Below, one piece after another: positions 8,819 through 16,561 of a DNA stretch of 64,000 nucleotides. Location of the stretch: NCBI GenBank assembly GCA_025210745.1, contig JAOARC010000034.1, positions 1 through 64,000 on the forward strand, written 5' to 3'. This stretch comes from Bacteriovoracaceae bacterium (lineage in GTDB: Bacteria > Bdellovibrionota > Bacteriovoracia > Bacteriovoracales > Bacteriovoracaceae). The translations under genes and the position numbers were made by a program. Numbering within the stretch: the stretch's first letter is position 1; each line of letters starts with the position of its first letter. Under the pieces are notes generated by a model, which worked only from the letters and a program-made list of their open reading frames with translations, did no database searches and was not told the origin of the DNA.

Positions 8819-9256
8819 TTATATGTAAAAAATATATGATCTTCCTTTTCTTTTTATATTTATATAGCCAATAGTTACTTTGAAGTTCCAAAAATCTCTT
8901 GGTTGTCTTTTATTCATGCCCTTAATAACTTCAAGACTTAAATTATCAGTATATCTTTTATCAACCTAAATACCAATACCGAGTCTGTCCTTGATACTCA
9001 TAGGTGACTTTTTATCAACCAGTAAATTATTTCTTGTAAAATGTAATTTTATATCAAACTCATTCATAAGTTCTTCAAGTAAATAAGCTGATTTGTGCCC
9101 TCTACAAGTTCTATCTATTTTATCGAATACAATGTTTTTAATCACATGTTCTTTTACTAGAGAGCTTTGTGCTTCCAGAGAAAAGCCCTCATCTTTTTGT
9201 CTTTTGGATGAAACTCTAAAAAATAACTCAATCATTTTAATTACTTGTAAGTTCAA
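8819..9256 (-). pseudogene. Broken large serine recombinase (N-terminal remnant)
   Basis: The minus strand encodes FFRVSSKRQKDEGFSLEAQ, the classic N-terminus of large serine recombinases with the catalytic Ser in RVSS, then DKIDRTCRGHKSAYLLEEL and LHFTRNNLLVDKKSP. A TAG at 8966-8968 interrupts the frame, after which family-like sequence continues in the same frame (YTDNLSLEVIKGMNKR, then IGYINIKRKG) up to a TAA at 8819-8821. About 40 residues between the two N-terminal blocks are missing compared with the family, as is the whole C-terminal DNA-binding part. The likely original start is the ATG at 9235. It once catalysed site-specific integration or excision and is now inactive. Confidence 0.8.
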
Positions 9257-9474
9257 GATAAATTTTTTAAACTTTGATCCCTGCCCATGGGATGCGCACT
9301 ACTGTGGTTGCCCATAGGACAGATGTCTCTTAGACAAACTTTTCCATCAAGATAATAAAGAGTTGTATCTTCTTTTAGAGCTCTATTTTAAGCAGCTAAT
9401 TGAAGAGTCTTATCATAGAGCTGCCCTATAAGTTTTAAGGCTACATCATGGACAGATTCTTTCAGGTTTTGGTG
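9253..9474 (-). pseudogene. Degraded ORF fragment upstream of recombinase relic
   Basis: The minus-strand frame is open from 9474 to a TGA at 9253-9255 apart from one internal TAA, and encodes protein-like text (VALKLIGQLYDKTLQLAA, stop, NRALKEDTTLYYLDGKVC). There is no start codon. It lies directly upstream of, and in the same direction as, the recombinase relic, so it may be a decayed partner gene. Family not recognised. Confidence 0.3.
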
Positions 9475-9650
9475 TTATCTAAGTCTTGTACCTGTCTTTT
9501 ACAAGAAAGATAACAATTTTTTTGCTTTAGAAAAGCATAGGGACTTTTTATAGTTTATGCTTAGGGTTTATTTAAATTAAATAATATTTACTTGCAAAGC
9601 TTGGTCATAGAGTATTCGATCCTTGTTTCACTTTAAATCTCTACTCTAGG

Positions 9651-9788
9651 TTTTCTGTAAAAGATATATGATGTCTTTTTAAACATCAGTAAATGTAGGT
9701 TTTGTTGCGATGCAGCTTAGGTCGGTGTAAATTATAAAAAAGTGTAGAAATAAAAGGCAAGAGTCGCAAGATAAATATTTGATTTATG
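9651..9788 (+). repeat. Leader repeat, copy 2
   Basis: 138 bp that align without gaps to 17498-17635. It includes the TGATGT / ACATCA hairpin (9669-9688) and the TTGCGATGCAGC segment also present, in altered form, at 457-500. It ends 25 bp before the start of the secreted gene at 9813. The rest of the 9257-9812 gap holds only the degraded ORF listed separately. Confidence 0.85.
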
Positions 9789-9812
9789 TCCACAAAGTTA
9801 GGAGATTATATT

Positions 9813-10277
9813 ATGAAGAAGTTATTGATTGGGTTATTAGCATTAGGAAGCATTTCAGGTTTTGCTTCCAGTGGAATAATAAATTGTGAATTAGTAAGTT
9901 CTAATAAAGTTCCAGGATATTCACAATATGAAAGAATACCATCAGTAATTATTCTCAATCTTAATGTACAAGCATCAAGATGTGGTGGCCAAGTTGTTAA
10001 TCATATAAAAATGAATGTGAATTATACTGATACACCTCACTTAAATGAGGTGGAGCAACCATTGTTAAATAAAATTAAAAACTCTAGGTATTATGATGCT
10101 TTGGTTAAGAAGTGGGATAGTAAAGAACTAGTTATTAAGAGAAAACTTGAATTCTCAAAAAGAGTTCATACTTATAATCTTCCAGAGAAAACTCTTGAAT
10201 ACCAAGTTTTTGAAGAAAGATTTCCTTATGGTCCTAAAACAAGGTTAATTCAAACATTAAAATATAATTGTAATTAA
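9813..10277 (+). CDS. Small secreted protein, unknown function (154 aa)
   Basis: Starts at ATG 9813 behind TTAGGAGATTATATT; an upstream in-frame start at 9786 would disrupt the signal peptide. Signal peptide MKKLLIGLLALGSISGFASS, then a mature domain with Cys at NCEL, SRCGG and the C-terminal YNCN, suggesting disulfide bonding. Predicted beta-rich, periplasmic or exported. No family recognised. Its leader is duplicated in front of the unrelated-looking secreted gene at 17659, so the leader rather than the protein is what is shared. Confidence 0.72.
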   Translation: MKKLLIGLLALGSISGFASSGIINCELVSSNKVPGYSQYERIPSVIILNLNVQASRCGGQVVNHIKMNVNYTDTPHLNEVEQPLLNKIKNSRYYDALVKKWDSKELVIKRKLEFSKRVHTYNLPEKTLEYQVFEERFPYGPKTRLIQTLKYNCN

Positions 10278-10409
10278 GGTACTAGGAAAACAAGCTTTAC
10301 CTTGAAATCTAGACTATGTTGATGAGTGCAGAATATAACAAAAACGAATTTAATCATAAGGTTGGATATTAACCATTTGATTTATAGCCTAAAACAAATA
10401 GAGGTTGAA

Positions 10410-10754
10410 ATGAAAAAATTATTAGTAGTATTATTGACTCTTGGAGCATTTTCTTCTTTTGCTCAAGACAAAGTAGAAAAAAATTACCCAAACTTATGTG
10501 CAATTACACTAGATTATGGTTTCTTTTTAGATTCTAAAAAACTGTCAAACTCTTCAGCTAAGTCTTTGAAAGAATGTATTGAAGATTTTAAGGCAGTAAT
10601 CCACAAATATGATTCAAACGATTTAAAGAGAGTTAAGTTTGAATATATGACTCCTGAAGTTAAAAACTGTCCAGGTATTGGTACAGGTAAGTGCTTAAGA
10701 TACAAAACAAAAAAAGCTGATAAGGTTAAAATGAAGATTGATGAACTTATATAG
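10410..10754 (+). CDS. Small secreted protein, unknown function (114 aa)
   Basis: The preferred start is ATG 10410 after AGAGGTTGAA, giving signal peptide MKKLLVVLLTLGAFSSFAQ; the frame is open further upstream but that would bury the signal. The mature part (about 95 aa) has Cys at NLCAIT, KECIED, NCPGIG and GKCLRY, an even number compatible with two disulfides. Basic C-terminus. Family not recognised. Follows the gene at 9813 in the same direction with 132 bp between them. Exported or periplasmic. Confidence 0.7.
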   Translation: MKKLLVVLLTLGAFSSFAQDKVEKNYPNLCAITLDYGFFLDSKKLSNSSAKSLKECIEDFKAVIHKYDSNDLKRVKFEYMTPEVKNCPGIGTGKCLRYKTKKADKVKMKIDELI

Positions 10755-10784
10755 AGTTGATCGTAAAAGGCTAAGTAAAAAATG

Positions 10785-10810
10785 AGTCCCTGCTCGAAAG
10801 AGCTGGGACT
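10785..10810 (+). terminator. GAAA-capped hairpin after secreted gene
   Basis: Stem AGTCCC / GGGACT continued by GCTC / GAGC across a T-T mismatch, closed by a GAAA tetraloop. It begins 31 bp after the stop at 10754 and resembles the hairpin at 1350-1376. The following bases are A-rich, not T-rich, so it may stabilise the 3' end rather than terminate by itself. Confidence 0.5.
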
Positions 10811-10831
10811 TAAAAAAGAAGAAGTGAATAT

Positions 10832-10919
10832 TCAATAAAGCTAGGTTTAAAAATCAAGCCTTGTTGAGAAAAATGAAAAGACAAAGAAATAAAAAATAAC
10901 GGTTATGAAAATAACATTA
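10832..10919 (+). repeat. Orphan leader copy before the TIGR02147 regulator
   Basis: Aligns with 4723-4811 and with 546-617, and contains the exact palindrome GTTATGAAAATAAC at 10902-10915. No signal-peptide gene follows; the next gene is a transcriptional regulator. Either its secreted gene has been lost or the regulator has inherited this leader. Confidence 0.65.
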
Positions 10920-10999
10920 CTTTTGCGACCAAAATTCTAAGTAAAAACAATTCTTTCCCTAAACAGCTTTACTCTGAAAAAATTACCTGTGTCAATCTT

Positions 11000-11022
11000 G
11001 TTTGACGCACTTTGTGTCAAAC
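11000..11022. promoter_or_regulatory. Inverted repeat GTTTGAC-N9-GTCAAAC
   Basis: Seven-base perfect arms 39 bp upstream of the preferred start of the regulator gene; a further half-site GTGTCAA lies at 10989-10995. The left arm overlaps a TTGACG that could serve as a -35. Position and symmetry suggest an operator, perhaps autoregulatory. Confidence 0.4.
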
Positions 11023-11060
11023 CCATTGATTCTCAACGGATACTCACATATAAACTTAAT

Positions 11061-11831
11061 ATGGAAAACGAACTTTTTAGAGAAAAATTGAGAACTGAAC
11101 TGATCACTAGAACAAAGAGGAATCCTCGTTTTTCTATCAGGTCTTTTGCGAGACAGCTAGAGATAGAGCCTTCATCATTATCTCAAATAATTAACGGAAA
11201 AAGGCCTTTAACGAATAAGATGTGTTTGAGATTAAGCCAAAAACTCTCTCTCTCCCCAGAAGAAATAGAAAAGTTAATGGACTCTGAAAAAAGTGGGAAA
11301 GAATCTTTTCATACTTTTAAAAGCCTAGATCAAGATCAGTTTCAAGTTATTGCTGATTGGTATCATTATGCAATCCTTGAGCTAACTCACTTAAAGCACT
11401 TTCAATCTTCTTATAAATGGATCTCTCAGGTTTTAGGGATTAATCAAAATGAAGTTAAGGACGCTGTAAGAAGATTAGAACGCCTTGATTATCTTGAAAT
11501 AACGGAACAAGGTAACTGGATCGATCGACTTGGAGATGCCAATAATGAAGGTAATACTTATACAAAGGCTGCATTTAGATTACTGCAAAAGCAAGTGTTA
11601 GAAAAAGCAATAAGTGCATTAGAGGAGATCTCTTATGAACAGAGAGTTCAAACATCAATGACTTTACCAGTTTCAAAAAAGAAAATGAAACAAGCTAAAG
11701 CAAAAGTTCTAGCTTTTATAGATGAACTAGGTGATTTTTTTCGGGATGACAGTCCCAAGGATGAAATTTATCACATGAGTTTTTCACTATATCCAATATC
11801 AAAAACACAGGAAAATAAGGAGTTAAGATGA
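11061..11831 (+). CDS. TIGR02147-family transcriptional regulator
   Basis: 256 aa from ATG 11061; the frame is open back to 10989, but the extra residues lie across the inverted repeat and do not look like the family N-terminus. Residues about 15-70 form an XRE-like helix-turn-helix (FSIRSFARQLEIEPSSLSQI, then INGKRPLTNKMC), and the rest matches the DUF4423-type C-terminal half (WYHYAILELT, ISQVLGINQNEVKDAVRRLE), as in TIGR02147 proteins that are expanded in Bdellovibrio-like bacteria and Fibrobacter. It overlaps the next gene by ATGA and heads a four-gene operon of secreted proteins that it may control. Cytoplasmic DNA-binding protein. Confidence 0.85.
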   Translation: MENELFREKLRTELITRTKRNPRFSIRSFARQLEIEPSSLSQIINGKRPLTNKMCLRLSQKLSLSPEEIEKLMDSEKSGKESFHTFKSLDQDQFQVIADWYHYAILELTHLKHFQSSYKWISQVLGINQNEVKDAVRRLERLDYLEITEQGNWIDRLGDANNEGNTYTKAAFRLLQKQVLEKAISALEEISYEQRVQTSMTLPVSKKKMKQAKAKVLAFIDELGDFFRDDSPKDEIYHMSFSLYPISKTQENKELR

Positions 11832-13240
11832 AATTAAGTAAAAAACTAATTGGGGGATTATCGGCTCTCTTAGTGACAACCTCACTATACGCCCATAAGG
11901 GTGGTGGTGGTGGCCACGTGATAGAAGTTAATGGCAAAGTAGAGCTTTTAGACATTGTTTCCCAAGGGACATGTGATTGGCAATCAGGAGAAAGTCTTAT
12001 TAATGCCAATCCATATATCAATACAATGCTAGAAAAAATCAGAAAATTAGATTGGTATTTAGCATTAGAGTTGGAGCATGAAATAAAATATATCTCTTGG
12101 TGCAAAACAGGAAAGTTATACTCTGTTCCAGCTGCTGATGATGATTCTTTTGTCCAGCAAATATCAGATGGTGTTCAACAAGCTGCTTTTCGTTATAATG
12201 AAAGTGCTTATTTAGACAAGAATATTTTTGACCAACTTTCAGACAAATCGAAAGCTTATCTTATTTTTCATGAGACTCTTCATAGTTATCTTGGAATGAG
12301 TTTAGAGATGAGACAGTTCAAGTTAATGACTCTTGTCTCCACCTTAAGGAAAGTTGACTTAGGTCAAATTGAAAATAGAGAAACGTTACATCTTAATTTA
12401 AAAAGAAGTTCAATGAACTTCCCATTAACTGTTAATGAACTCTCGCCAATGCAAGATCAAATTGAGTTTGCTTTAAGTAATCTAAAAGATAGAAAAAAGA
12501 TGTTTCTTTCTGTGAATAAGCCTGAAGAGCTTATTAGTGAAAAGATTTTTGAGATTATTCCCTTTATATCTTCCTGGGACGTAGAAGCTATAACGAATTA
12601 TCAGCAGGCCTTTTCAGAAACCATTCGGTCTATTTTAATGGATGGGAGAGAAGATGAGGTTAATCTTATTTTTGAGTCACAAGTGTTTGTTGCTACAAAT
12701 CCTGCTGGGATTGCCTTAAAGAGATTCTTTACTTTATCTGAAAAGGTTCAAGAAAAGGTTGTTAGTTCGATATATTTTAACAAAATTATTCAAGATGGAT
12801 TCAACTCTATAAAGACCATTGATTTATCAATTAAAAACAACAGAATTGCTGGTGATAGAGTGCTTCAAAGCCTAACAATGAATGCCAAAGAGCTAAAAGT
12901 TAAATACCTTGTTGATTTACAAACTGGAGTAGCAGAGTTACCTGTGCAGCTTCAAATGATGGCAAAAATGATTTCAGTACTTGCAAAAGATAATCGTTTT
13001 GAGAAAATCGAAGAAAAATTTGCAAAAAATAAAGTATTTAAAGATGCTATTAGCTTAGCTCCAGTCTTTGAAAAACTTGAAGCTCTAGACTCACCGATAC
13101 AAAGAGAAAAGAAATTAGCAAAACTTGTTTTAAATAAAATAAAAAGTTCATTGAAGCAACAGCTTAAACAGACCGTTAAGAATGATCTTTCTGTTGATAA
13201 ATATGAAAAAATAATGACAATTTTAAAAGAAGTTTTATAG
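11828..13240 (+). CDS. Secreted putative zinc metallopeptidase (HExxH)
   Basis: 470 aa with a signal peptide (residues 1-22, ending LYA) and a glycine/histidine stretch right after it (HKGGGGGH). Residues about 148-152 read HETLH within LIFHETLHSYLGM, a gluzincin/metzincin-style zinc-binding helix. The third ligand is not obvious. The remaining 300 residues are helical and lack a known domain. Cys at QGTCDW and SWCKTG flank the N-terminal domain. Translationally coupled to the regulator (4 bp overlap) and followed 10 bp later by another secreted protein. The protease role is inferred from the motif alone. Confidence 0.7.
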   Translation: MKLSKKLIGGLSALLVTTSLYAHKGGGGGHVIEVNGKVELLDIVSQGTCDWQSGESLINANPYINTMLEKIRKLDWYLALELEHEIKYISWCKTGKLYSVPAADDDSFVQQISDGVQQAAFRYNESAYLDKNIFDQLSDKSKAYLIFHETLHSYLGMSLEMRQFKLMTLVSTLRKVDLGQIENRETLHLNLKRSSMNFPLTVNELSPMQDQIEFALSNLKDRKKMFLSVNKPEELISEKIFEIIPFISSWDVEAITNYQQAFSETIRSILMDGREDEVNLIFESQVFVATNPAGIALKRFFTLSEKVQEKVVSSIYFNKIIQDGFNSIKTIDLSIKNNRIAGDRVLQSLTMNAKELKVKYLVDLQTGVAELPVQLQMMAKMISVLAKDNRFEKIEEKFAKNKVFKDAISLAPVFEKLEALDSPIQREKKLAKLVLNKIKSSLKQQLKQTVKNDLSVDKYEKIMTILKEVL

Positions 13241-13250
13241 GAGAATAGAA

Positions 13251-14318
13251 ATGAAGAATTTAATTTATAGAAGCCTCGTTGCATGTTTATTTATAATAGG
13301 ATCAACTAGTTATGGCCAAGATCTTGATGATCATATTAGTCTAACTCAGTCATCAGTAGACTATATGGTTAGAGATTTAAGTGATTTAAATAGTAGTGAT
13401 ATGCTAAATGCTCCAGGTTATTACTCATGGAAAAGTAATTATATCAAAGAGTTTGAAAAAAGGCTCTCCACATATGAAACGAAACTTGAAAGAGAAGTAT
13501 ATCAACCCTTAAAGCAAGTTGTATCAAGATATTTAAAAGTTCAACAAGATAAGGAGATGAGAGAAGATCAAAAGAAAGCTCTGCTCGAATCATATCTAGT
13601 ACAACTTAATAGTATTGTTCCGAATATAGAAAAAAATTTTCATAACGCACTAAGAGAGCTTTATATTTCTAATAATATTCTTCCCTACGACCTTTACTAC
13701 GAAAGGCATGAAATTATAAACAGAAGATTTTTTAGAAAAAATCAATCGGAGATTGAACATCATATGCTTCTATCATTTGGAGATCAAGTAAAAGTGAAAG
13801 CTGGTTCATTTGAGCATGAAAAATTGGTAAACTTAATGGCAGAAAGGAATATCGGTCCCATTGCTCATTATACTTGGTCAGGTAACACTTATTATGGTAC
13901 TTACAGTTATATTATTAATGAAGGATCAGTTAATAATTGGACGATTGTAAAACGAGAAAAAGGTGCATCTACTATTGACCCTGAATATAAGGAGAGTTAT
14001 GATGAACAATTTGAGAAGAATTTTAAAAGTGCATATGCTTTAATTTTAAAGAATATGCCAATAGATATTTCTCATCAGAGGATCATTAAGGGATGTCAAA
14101 CTCAATCTTGTTTTGTGATGAAGTCATCAGATCTTACTTTTGAATTGTCTTCTATTAAAGCAACACTAGACCAAGATATTCAGATAAAACTTCCATTTTT
14201 TGGAAAAGAAAAAGTACTTACAATCAAAAGTCTAGACTATTACATTGGCGGGTATTTAGATGTATTAAAGCGTCAAGATTTTTCAGATAAAATTACAAAA
14301 CTCCCTTTTGAGTTATAA
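13251..14318 (+). CDS. Secreted protein in the TIGR02147 operon
   Basis: 355 aa, signal peptide of about 22 residues (ending TSYG), ribosome site AGGAGAATAGA. Residues about 60-130 are helical and charged; later parts are richer in beta-type sequence. One Cys pair (GCQTQSC) near residue 280. No recognised family. Its position between the HExxH protein and another secreted protein, with a 10 bp gap before it and 13 bp after it, points to a joint role outside the cytoplasm. Confidence 0.7.
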   Translation: MKNLIYRSLVACLFIIGSTSYGQDLDDHISLTQSSVDYMVRDLSDLNSSDMLNAPGYYSWKSNYIKEFEKRLSTYETKLEREVYQPLKQVVSRYLKVQQDKEMREDQKKALLESYLVQLNSIVPNIEKNFHNALRELYISNNILPYDLYYERHEIINRRFFRKNQSEIEHHMLLSFGDQVKVKAGSFEHEKLVNLMAERNIGPIAHYTWSGNTYYGTYSYIINEGSVNNWTIVKREKGASTIDPEYKESYDEQFEKNFKSAYALILKNMPIDISHQRIIKGCQTQSCFVMKSSDLTFELSSIKATLDQDIQIKLPFFGKEKVLTIKSLDYYIGGYLDVLKRQDFSDKITKLPFEL

Positions 14319-14331
14319 TAAGGAAAATAAT

Positions 14332-14937
14332 ATGAAAAAATTAATAAAAATATATTTCTTACTATTTACAATCATTATCTCTCAAAATACTTATGCAGAG
14401 GGATTTTTTTGTGAAGCTTTTTGTGTCTCGATTGATAGTAGTACTTCTACACTATATTTAGTAGACCATCTTCAAATTGAAGCTGGAGTCAGCAAGAAAA
14501 GAGATGCTCATAATCTTTTAAAGAAAAAATGTCGGAGACTGTCGAATCAACTAGGATATCGTAATTCTGGTCTGATTGTTGACCAACTTAATTATTCATC
14601 AAGTCACTTTGTTGAAAATGAAAATACCTCATCATCAAGTTCTAACAGAGTAGCCTCTGCTACAGCTTCTATTGGATCAAGTATGACAGCTTCAGGATTG
14701 AATTTAAGGAGAGGTCGTAGAAGACACTTATCCCGTTTTGGAATCTCCAATTCAGCATATGCCCATAGTAGTAGCTCTTTGAGTATTTTCTCAGAATCAT
14801 ATAATCATGAAAGGGATACCCTCAACAATACACTTGATATTGAACTTATAAATTCAGACAAAGAGGTTTCTTGTGAATATGATGAGGATATAATAAGTGG
14901 AAATATTCCATATATTGGAAATATTAGAGTCTTGTAG
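14332..14937 (+). CDS. Secreted Ser-rich protein in the TIGR02147 operon
   Basis: 201 aa from ATG 14332 (AAGGAAAATAAT upstream); an earlier in-frame start at 14308 would overlap the previous gene and spoil the signal peptide. Signal MKKLIKIYFLLFTIIIS to about residue 22, Cys at FFCEAFC, a low-complexity Ser/Thr/Ala section (residues about 95-155) with a basic patch RRGRRRH, and a C-terminal CEYDED. Family unknown. Last gene before a strong terminator. Confidence 0.68.
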   Translation: MKKLIKIYFLLFTIIISQNTYAEGFFCEAFCVSIDSSTSTLYLVDHLQIEAGVSKKRDAHNLLKKKCRRLSNQLGYRNSGLIVDQLNYSSSHFVENENTSSSSSNRVASATASIGSSMTASGLNLRRGRRRHLSRFGISNSAYAHSSSSLSIFSESYNHERDTLNNTLDIELINSDKEVSCEYDEDIISGNIPYIGNIRVL

Positions 14938-15006
14938 AAAATTTGTGCTCACTTGATACTAGTTTTCAAAAAAATAAAAGTTTTAAATTAAAATAACTTT
15001 TAAAAT

Positions 15007-15033
15007 GGGTCAGCGTAGTTTGGCCCGTTTTTT
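15007..15033. terminator. Rho-independent terminator between convergent genes
   Basis: Stem GGGTCA / TGGCCC with an 8-base loop followed by TTTTTT; A-rich sequence precedes the stem, so it can serve both the rightward secreted operon (ends 14937) and the leftward XRE gene (ends 15049). Confidence 0.75.
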
Positions 15034-15048
15034 ATAAAAAAGTGATTT

Positions 15049-15321
15049 TTAAATATCTTCTAAAAGGTCAGAAGCTGCGACGCCCAAAGTATTTGCAACT
15101 TTCATAAGAGTAGTAAAAGTAATATTTTTCTTTCCACTTTCAATATATTGCCAATGAGTCCAATTACTAAAACCATTATCTTCTGTTTCATGAAGAGTCC
15201 ATCCTCTGGCCAATCTTTCAGCTTTAATCCTCTTACCAAGTTTTTGTAACTGTTTTCTCTCTGAGGGAGAAACAAGAACAGTACCTTTGGCAATGCCTCT
15301 TTTAGCTGGTTTTTTACTCAT
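15049..15321 (-). CDS. XRE-family HTH regulator (90 aa)
   Basis: A basic N-terminus (MSKKPAKRGIAKG) is followed by a single HTH_XRE domain, residues about 24-88 (LGKRIKAERLARGWTLHETE, YIESGKKNITFTTLMKVANT, LGVAASDLLED). AAGGAAAAAA precedes the ATG. Divergently arranged from another XRE gene at 15401 with 79 bp between the starts that contain two matching CGATCA sites, so mutual or autoregulation is likely. The layout resembles a phage or plasmid-type switch next to the resolvase. Confidence 0.85.
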   Translation of the reverse strand: MSKKPAKRGIAKGTVLVSPSERKQLQKLGKRIKAERLARGWTLHETEDNGFSNWTHWQYIESGKKNITFTTLMKVANTLGVAASDLLEDI

Positions 15322-15334
15322 TTTTTCCTTTTTT

Positions 15335-15395
15335 ATATACGATCATTTGTATTTTCTTATTTTTTAGAGTAAAAAACTATAAACGATCATTTATA
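15335..15395. promoter_or_regulatory. Paired operator-like sites between divergent XRE genes
   Basis: Two copies of ACGATCATTT, at 15339-15348 and 15383-15392, each flanked by short inverted arms (ATAC / GTAT and TATAAA / TTTATA). They are 44 bp apart and occupy the whole divergent promoter region, as expected for binding sites of one or both flanking regulators. Confidence 0.6.
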
Positions 15396-15400
15396 AAGAG

Positions 15401-15712
15401 ATGAAAATGGAAAAAGAAGAAAATAAGATTTTGATTAAGGATATATTGCAAAAAAAGATGATAGAAAGAAGACTCTCTTTAAGGTTACTTAGTAGAGAAA
15501 CAAATATTCCTTATTCTACTTTATTTTCTTGGAGGGAAGGAAGACCTCCTAAAGACATGGTAAAAGCAAAACGTTTAGCTGATTATCTTGAAATATCTTT
15601 GGATGAGCTTATGTTTGGATTACCCAAAAATAAAAATAACTCTTTTAAATACACTCTATCTCATGAACTTAAAAAATGCGTTGATGATTTTGTCGAAAAA
15701 CTCAATATATAG
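15401..15712 (+). CDS. XRE-family HTH regulator (103 aa)
   Basis: HTH at residues about 14-75: MIERRLSLRLLSRETNIPYS, then a Cro/C1-like turn and LADYLEISLDELMFG. The C-terminal 25 residues are short and helical. Two in-frame ATGs (15401, 15407) lie behind a weak AAAGAG; the first is used here. Divergent from the XRE gene at 15049-15321 and sharing its operator region. Its stop lies 34 bp from the tail of the convergent resolvase gene. Likely a DNA-binding repressor; target unknown. Confidence 0.8.
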   Translation: MKMEKEENKILIKDILQKKMIERRLSLRLLSRETNIPYSTLFSWREGRPPKDMVKAKRLADYLEISLDELMFGLPKNKNNSFKYTLSHELKKCVDDFVEKLNI

Positions 15713-15745
15713 GTCATAAAATTAATCTATGACCTACAGTTTTCC

Positions 15746-16561
15746 TTAAGCAGCTTGCTTATATGTAACAGTAGAGACTTTTGCTATAGGTTTAATAATA
15801 GGTATTGGTGGTGGTGTTTCACTTTGCCTTAACTCTAAAGTTTTAGCTATAACTTTATTGATATCTTCTCTAGCGTAAGATGAAAAAAAATCACTTTGGC
15901 GAAGATCATCTAGGGTTAAATGATCTGGTAATCGACCTTCTTCAAACTCTTTTCTTATAGCCTTGGCTTCCAAGCATATTGAGCCAGCAGATGTTTTGCA
16001 AAGATGAGCTGCAACTTTATATGTCGTACCTCTCATTAGAACTTTTCTTATCATTTCAGAAGGTCTAGTTTTTGGCCTTCCCATAGGCAAACCAGCTTCA
16101 ATTCGTTTTGCAATCCCTGCTTTTACACGCTGAACAACTAATTGTCTCTCCATCTCACTAAGAGCTCCTAGCACCGCGACAAGAGTTTTACCCATTATAG
16201 TAGAGGTTTCAATTTGTTCACTTACACTTGTAAAAAGGCAGTTATGCTCTTGAAGAAACTCTAAGCTTTTTAGTAAATGGCTACAAGATCGGCTGAAGCG
16301 ACTAAAAGAAAAAATAACGAGGTGCTTTGCCTTGTTCTCTTTTATTTGAGACATCATTTCATCTAGTGCTGGCCTTGATGTTTTGGCGCCAGAGATACCC
16401 TCATCTTGAAATACTTTATATTTTTCAATACCTTGTTGCTTACAATAGTTTTGAATAGCACTAACTTGGGAATCAACTTTCTGATGTTGAGTTGATACTC
16501 TTAAATAAATGAAAACTTCTCTTTTATCATTATGATAATCTTTGCTTAAATAATTACTTAT
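15746..16561 (-). CDS. Resolvase/invertase-type serine recombinase, probable ATA start
   Basis: Site-specific recombinase. The reading frame is open from 16561 and encodes FIYLRVSTQHQKVDSQVSAI with the catalytic Ser at residue 23, then DEGISGAKTSRPALDEM, FSRFSRSCSHLLKSLEFL, MGKTLVAVLGALSEMERQLV and GRPKTRPSEMIRKVL (start of the C-terminal HTH). No ATG, GTG or TTG occurs in frame before the ATG at 16357, which would remove the active site. An AAGGAG (16568-16573) lies exactly 6 bp before an ATA at 16561, so that ATA is either a rare start or a mutated ATG. An extra tail of about 70 residues follows the HTH. It overlaps the upstream small gene by 8 bp. If ATA does not work, this is a pseudogene. 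Confidence 0.75.
   Translation of the reverse strand: MSNYLSKDYHNDKREVFIYLRVSTQHQKVDSQVSAIQNYCKQQGIEKYKVFQDEGISGAKTSRPALDEMMSQIKENKAKHLVIFSFSRFSRSCSHLLKSLEFLQEHNCLFTSVSEQIETSTIMGKTLVAVLGALSEMERQLVVQRVKAGIAKRIEAGLPMGRPKTRPSEMIRKVLMRGTTYKVAAHLCKTSAGSICLEAKAIRKEFEEGRLPDHLTLDDLRQSDFFSSYAREDINKVIAKTLELRQSETPPPIPIIKPIAKVSTVTYKQAA

Noticed and set aside
9093..9317. Rightward open frame of 74 codons with a Cys-rich look
   Set aside because: It is antisense to the recombinase relic, which explains the open frame; no ribosome site.
12952..13284. Leftward frame of 110 codons opposite the HExxH gene
   Set aside because: Composition (Phe/Ser/Leu-rich) is typical of the antisense of AT-rich coding DNA; the rightward genes have signals and ribosome sites.
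15102..15293. Second leftward frame of 63 codons within the XRE gene at 15049-15321
   Set aside because: Out-of-frame shadow with low-complexity Lys/Leu runs; the XRE frame has the recognisable domain.
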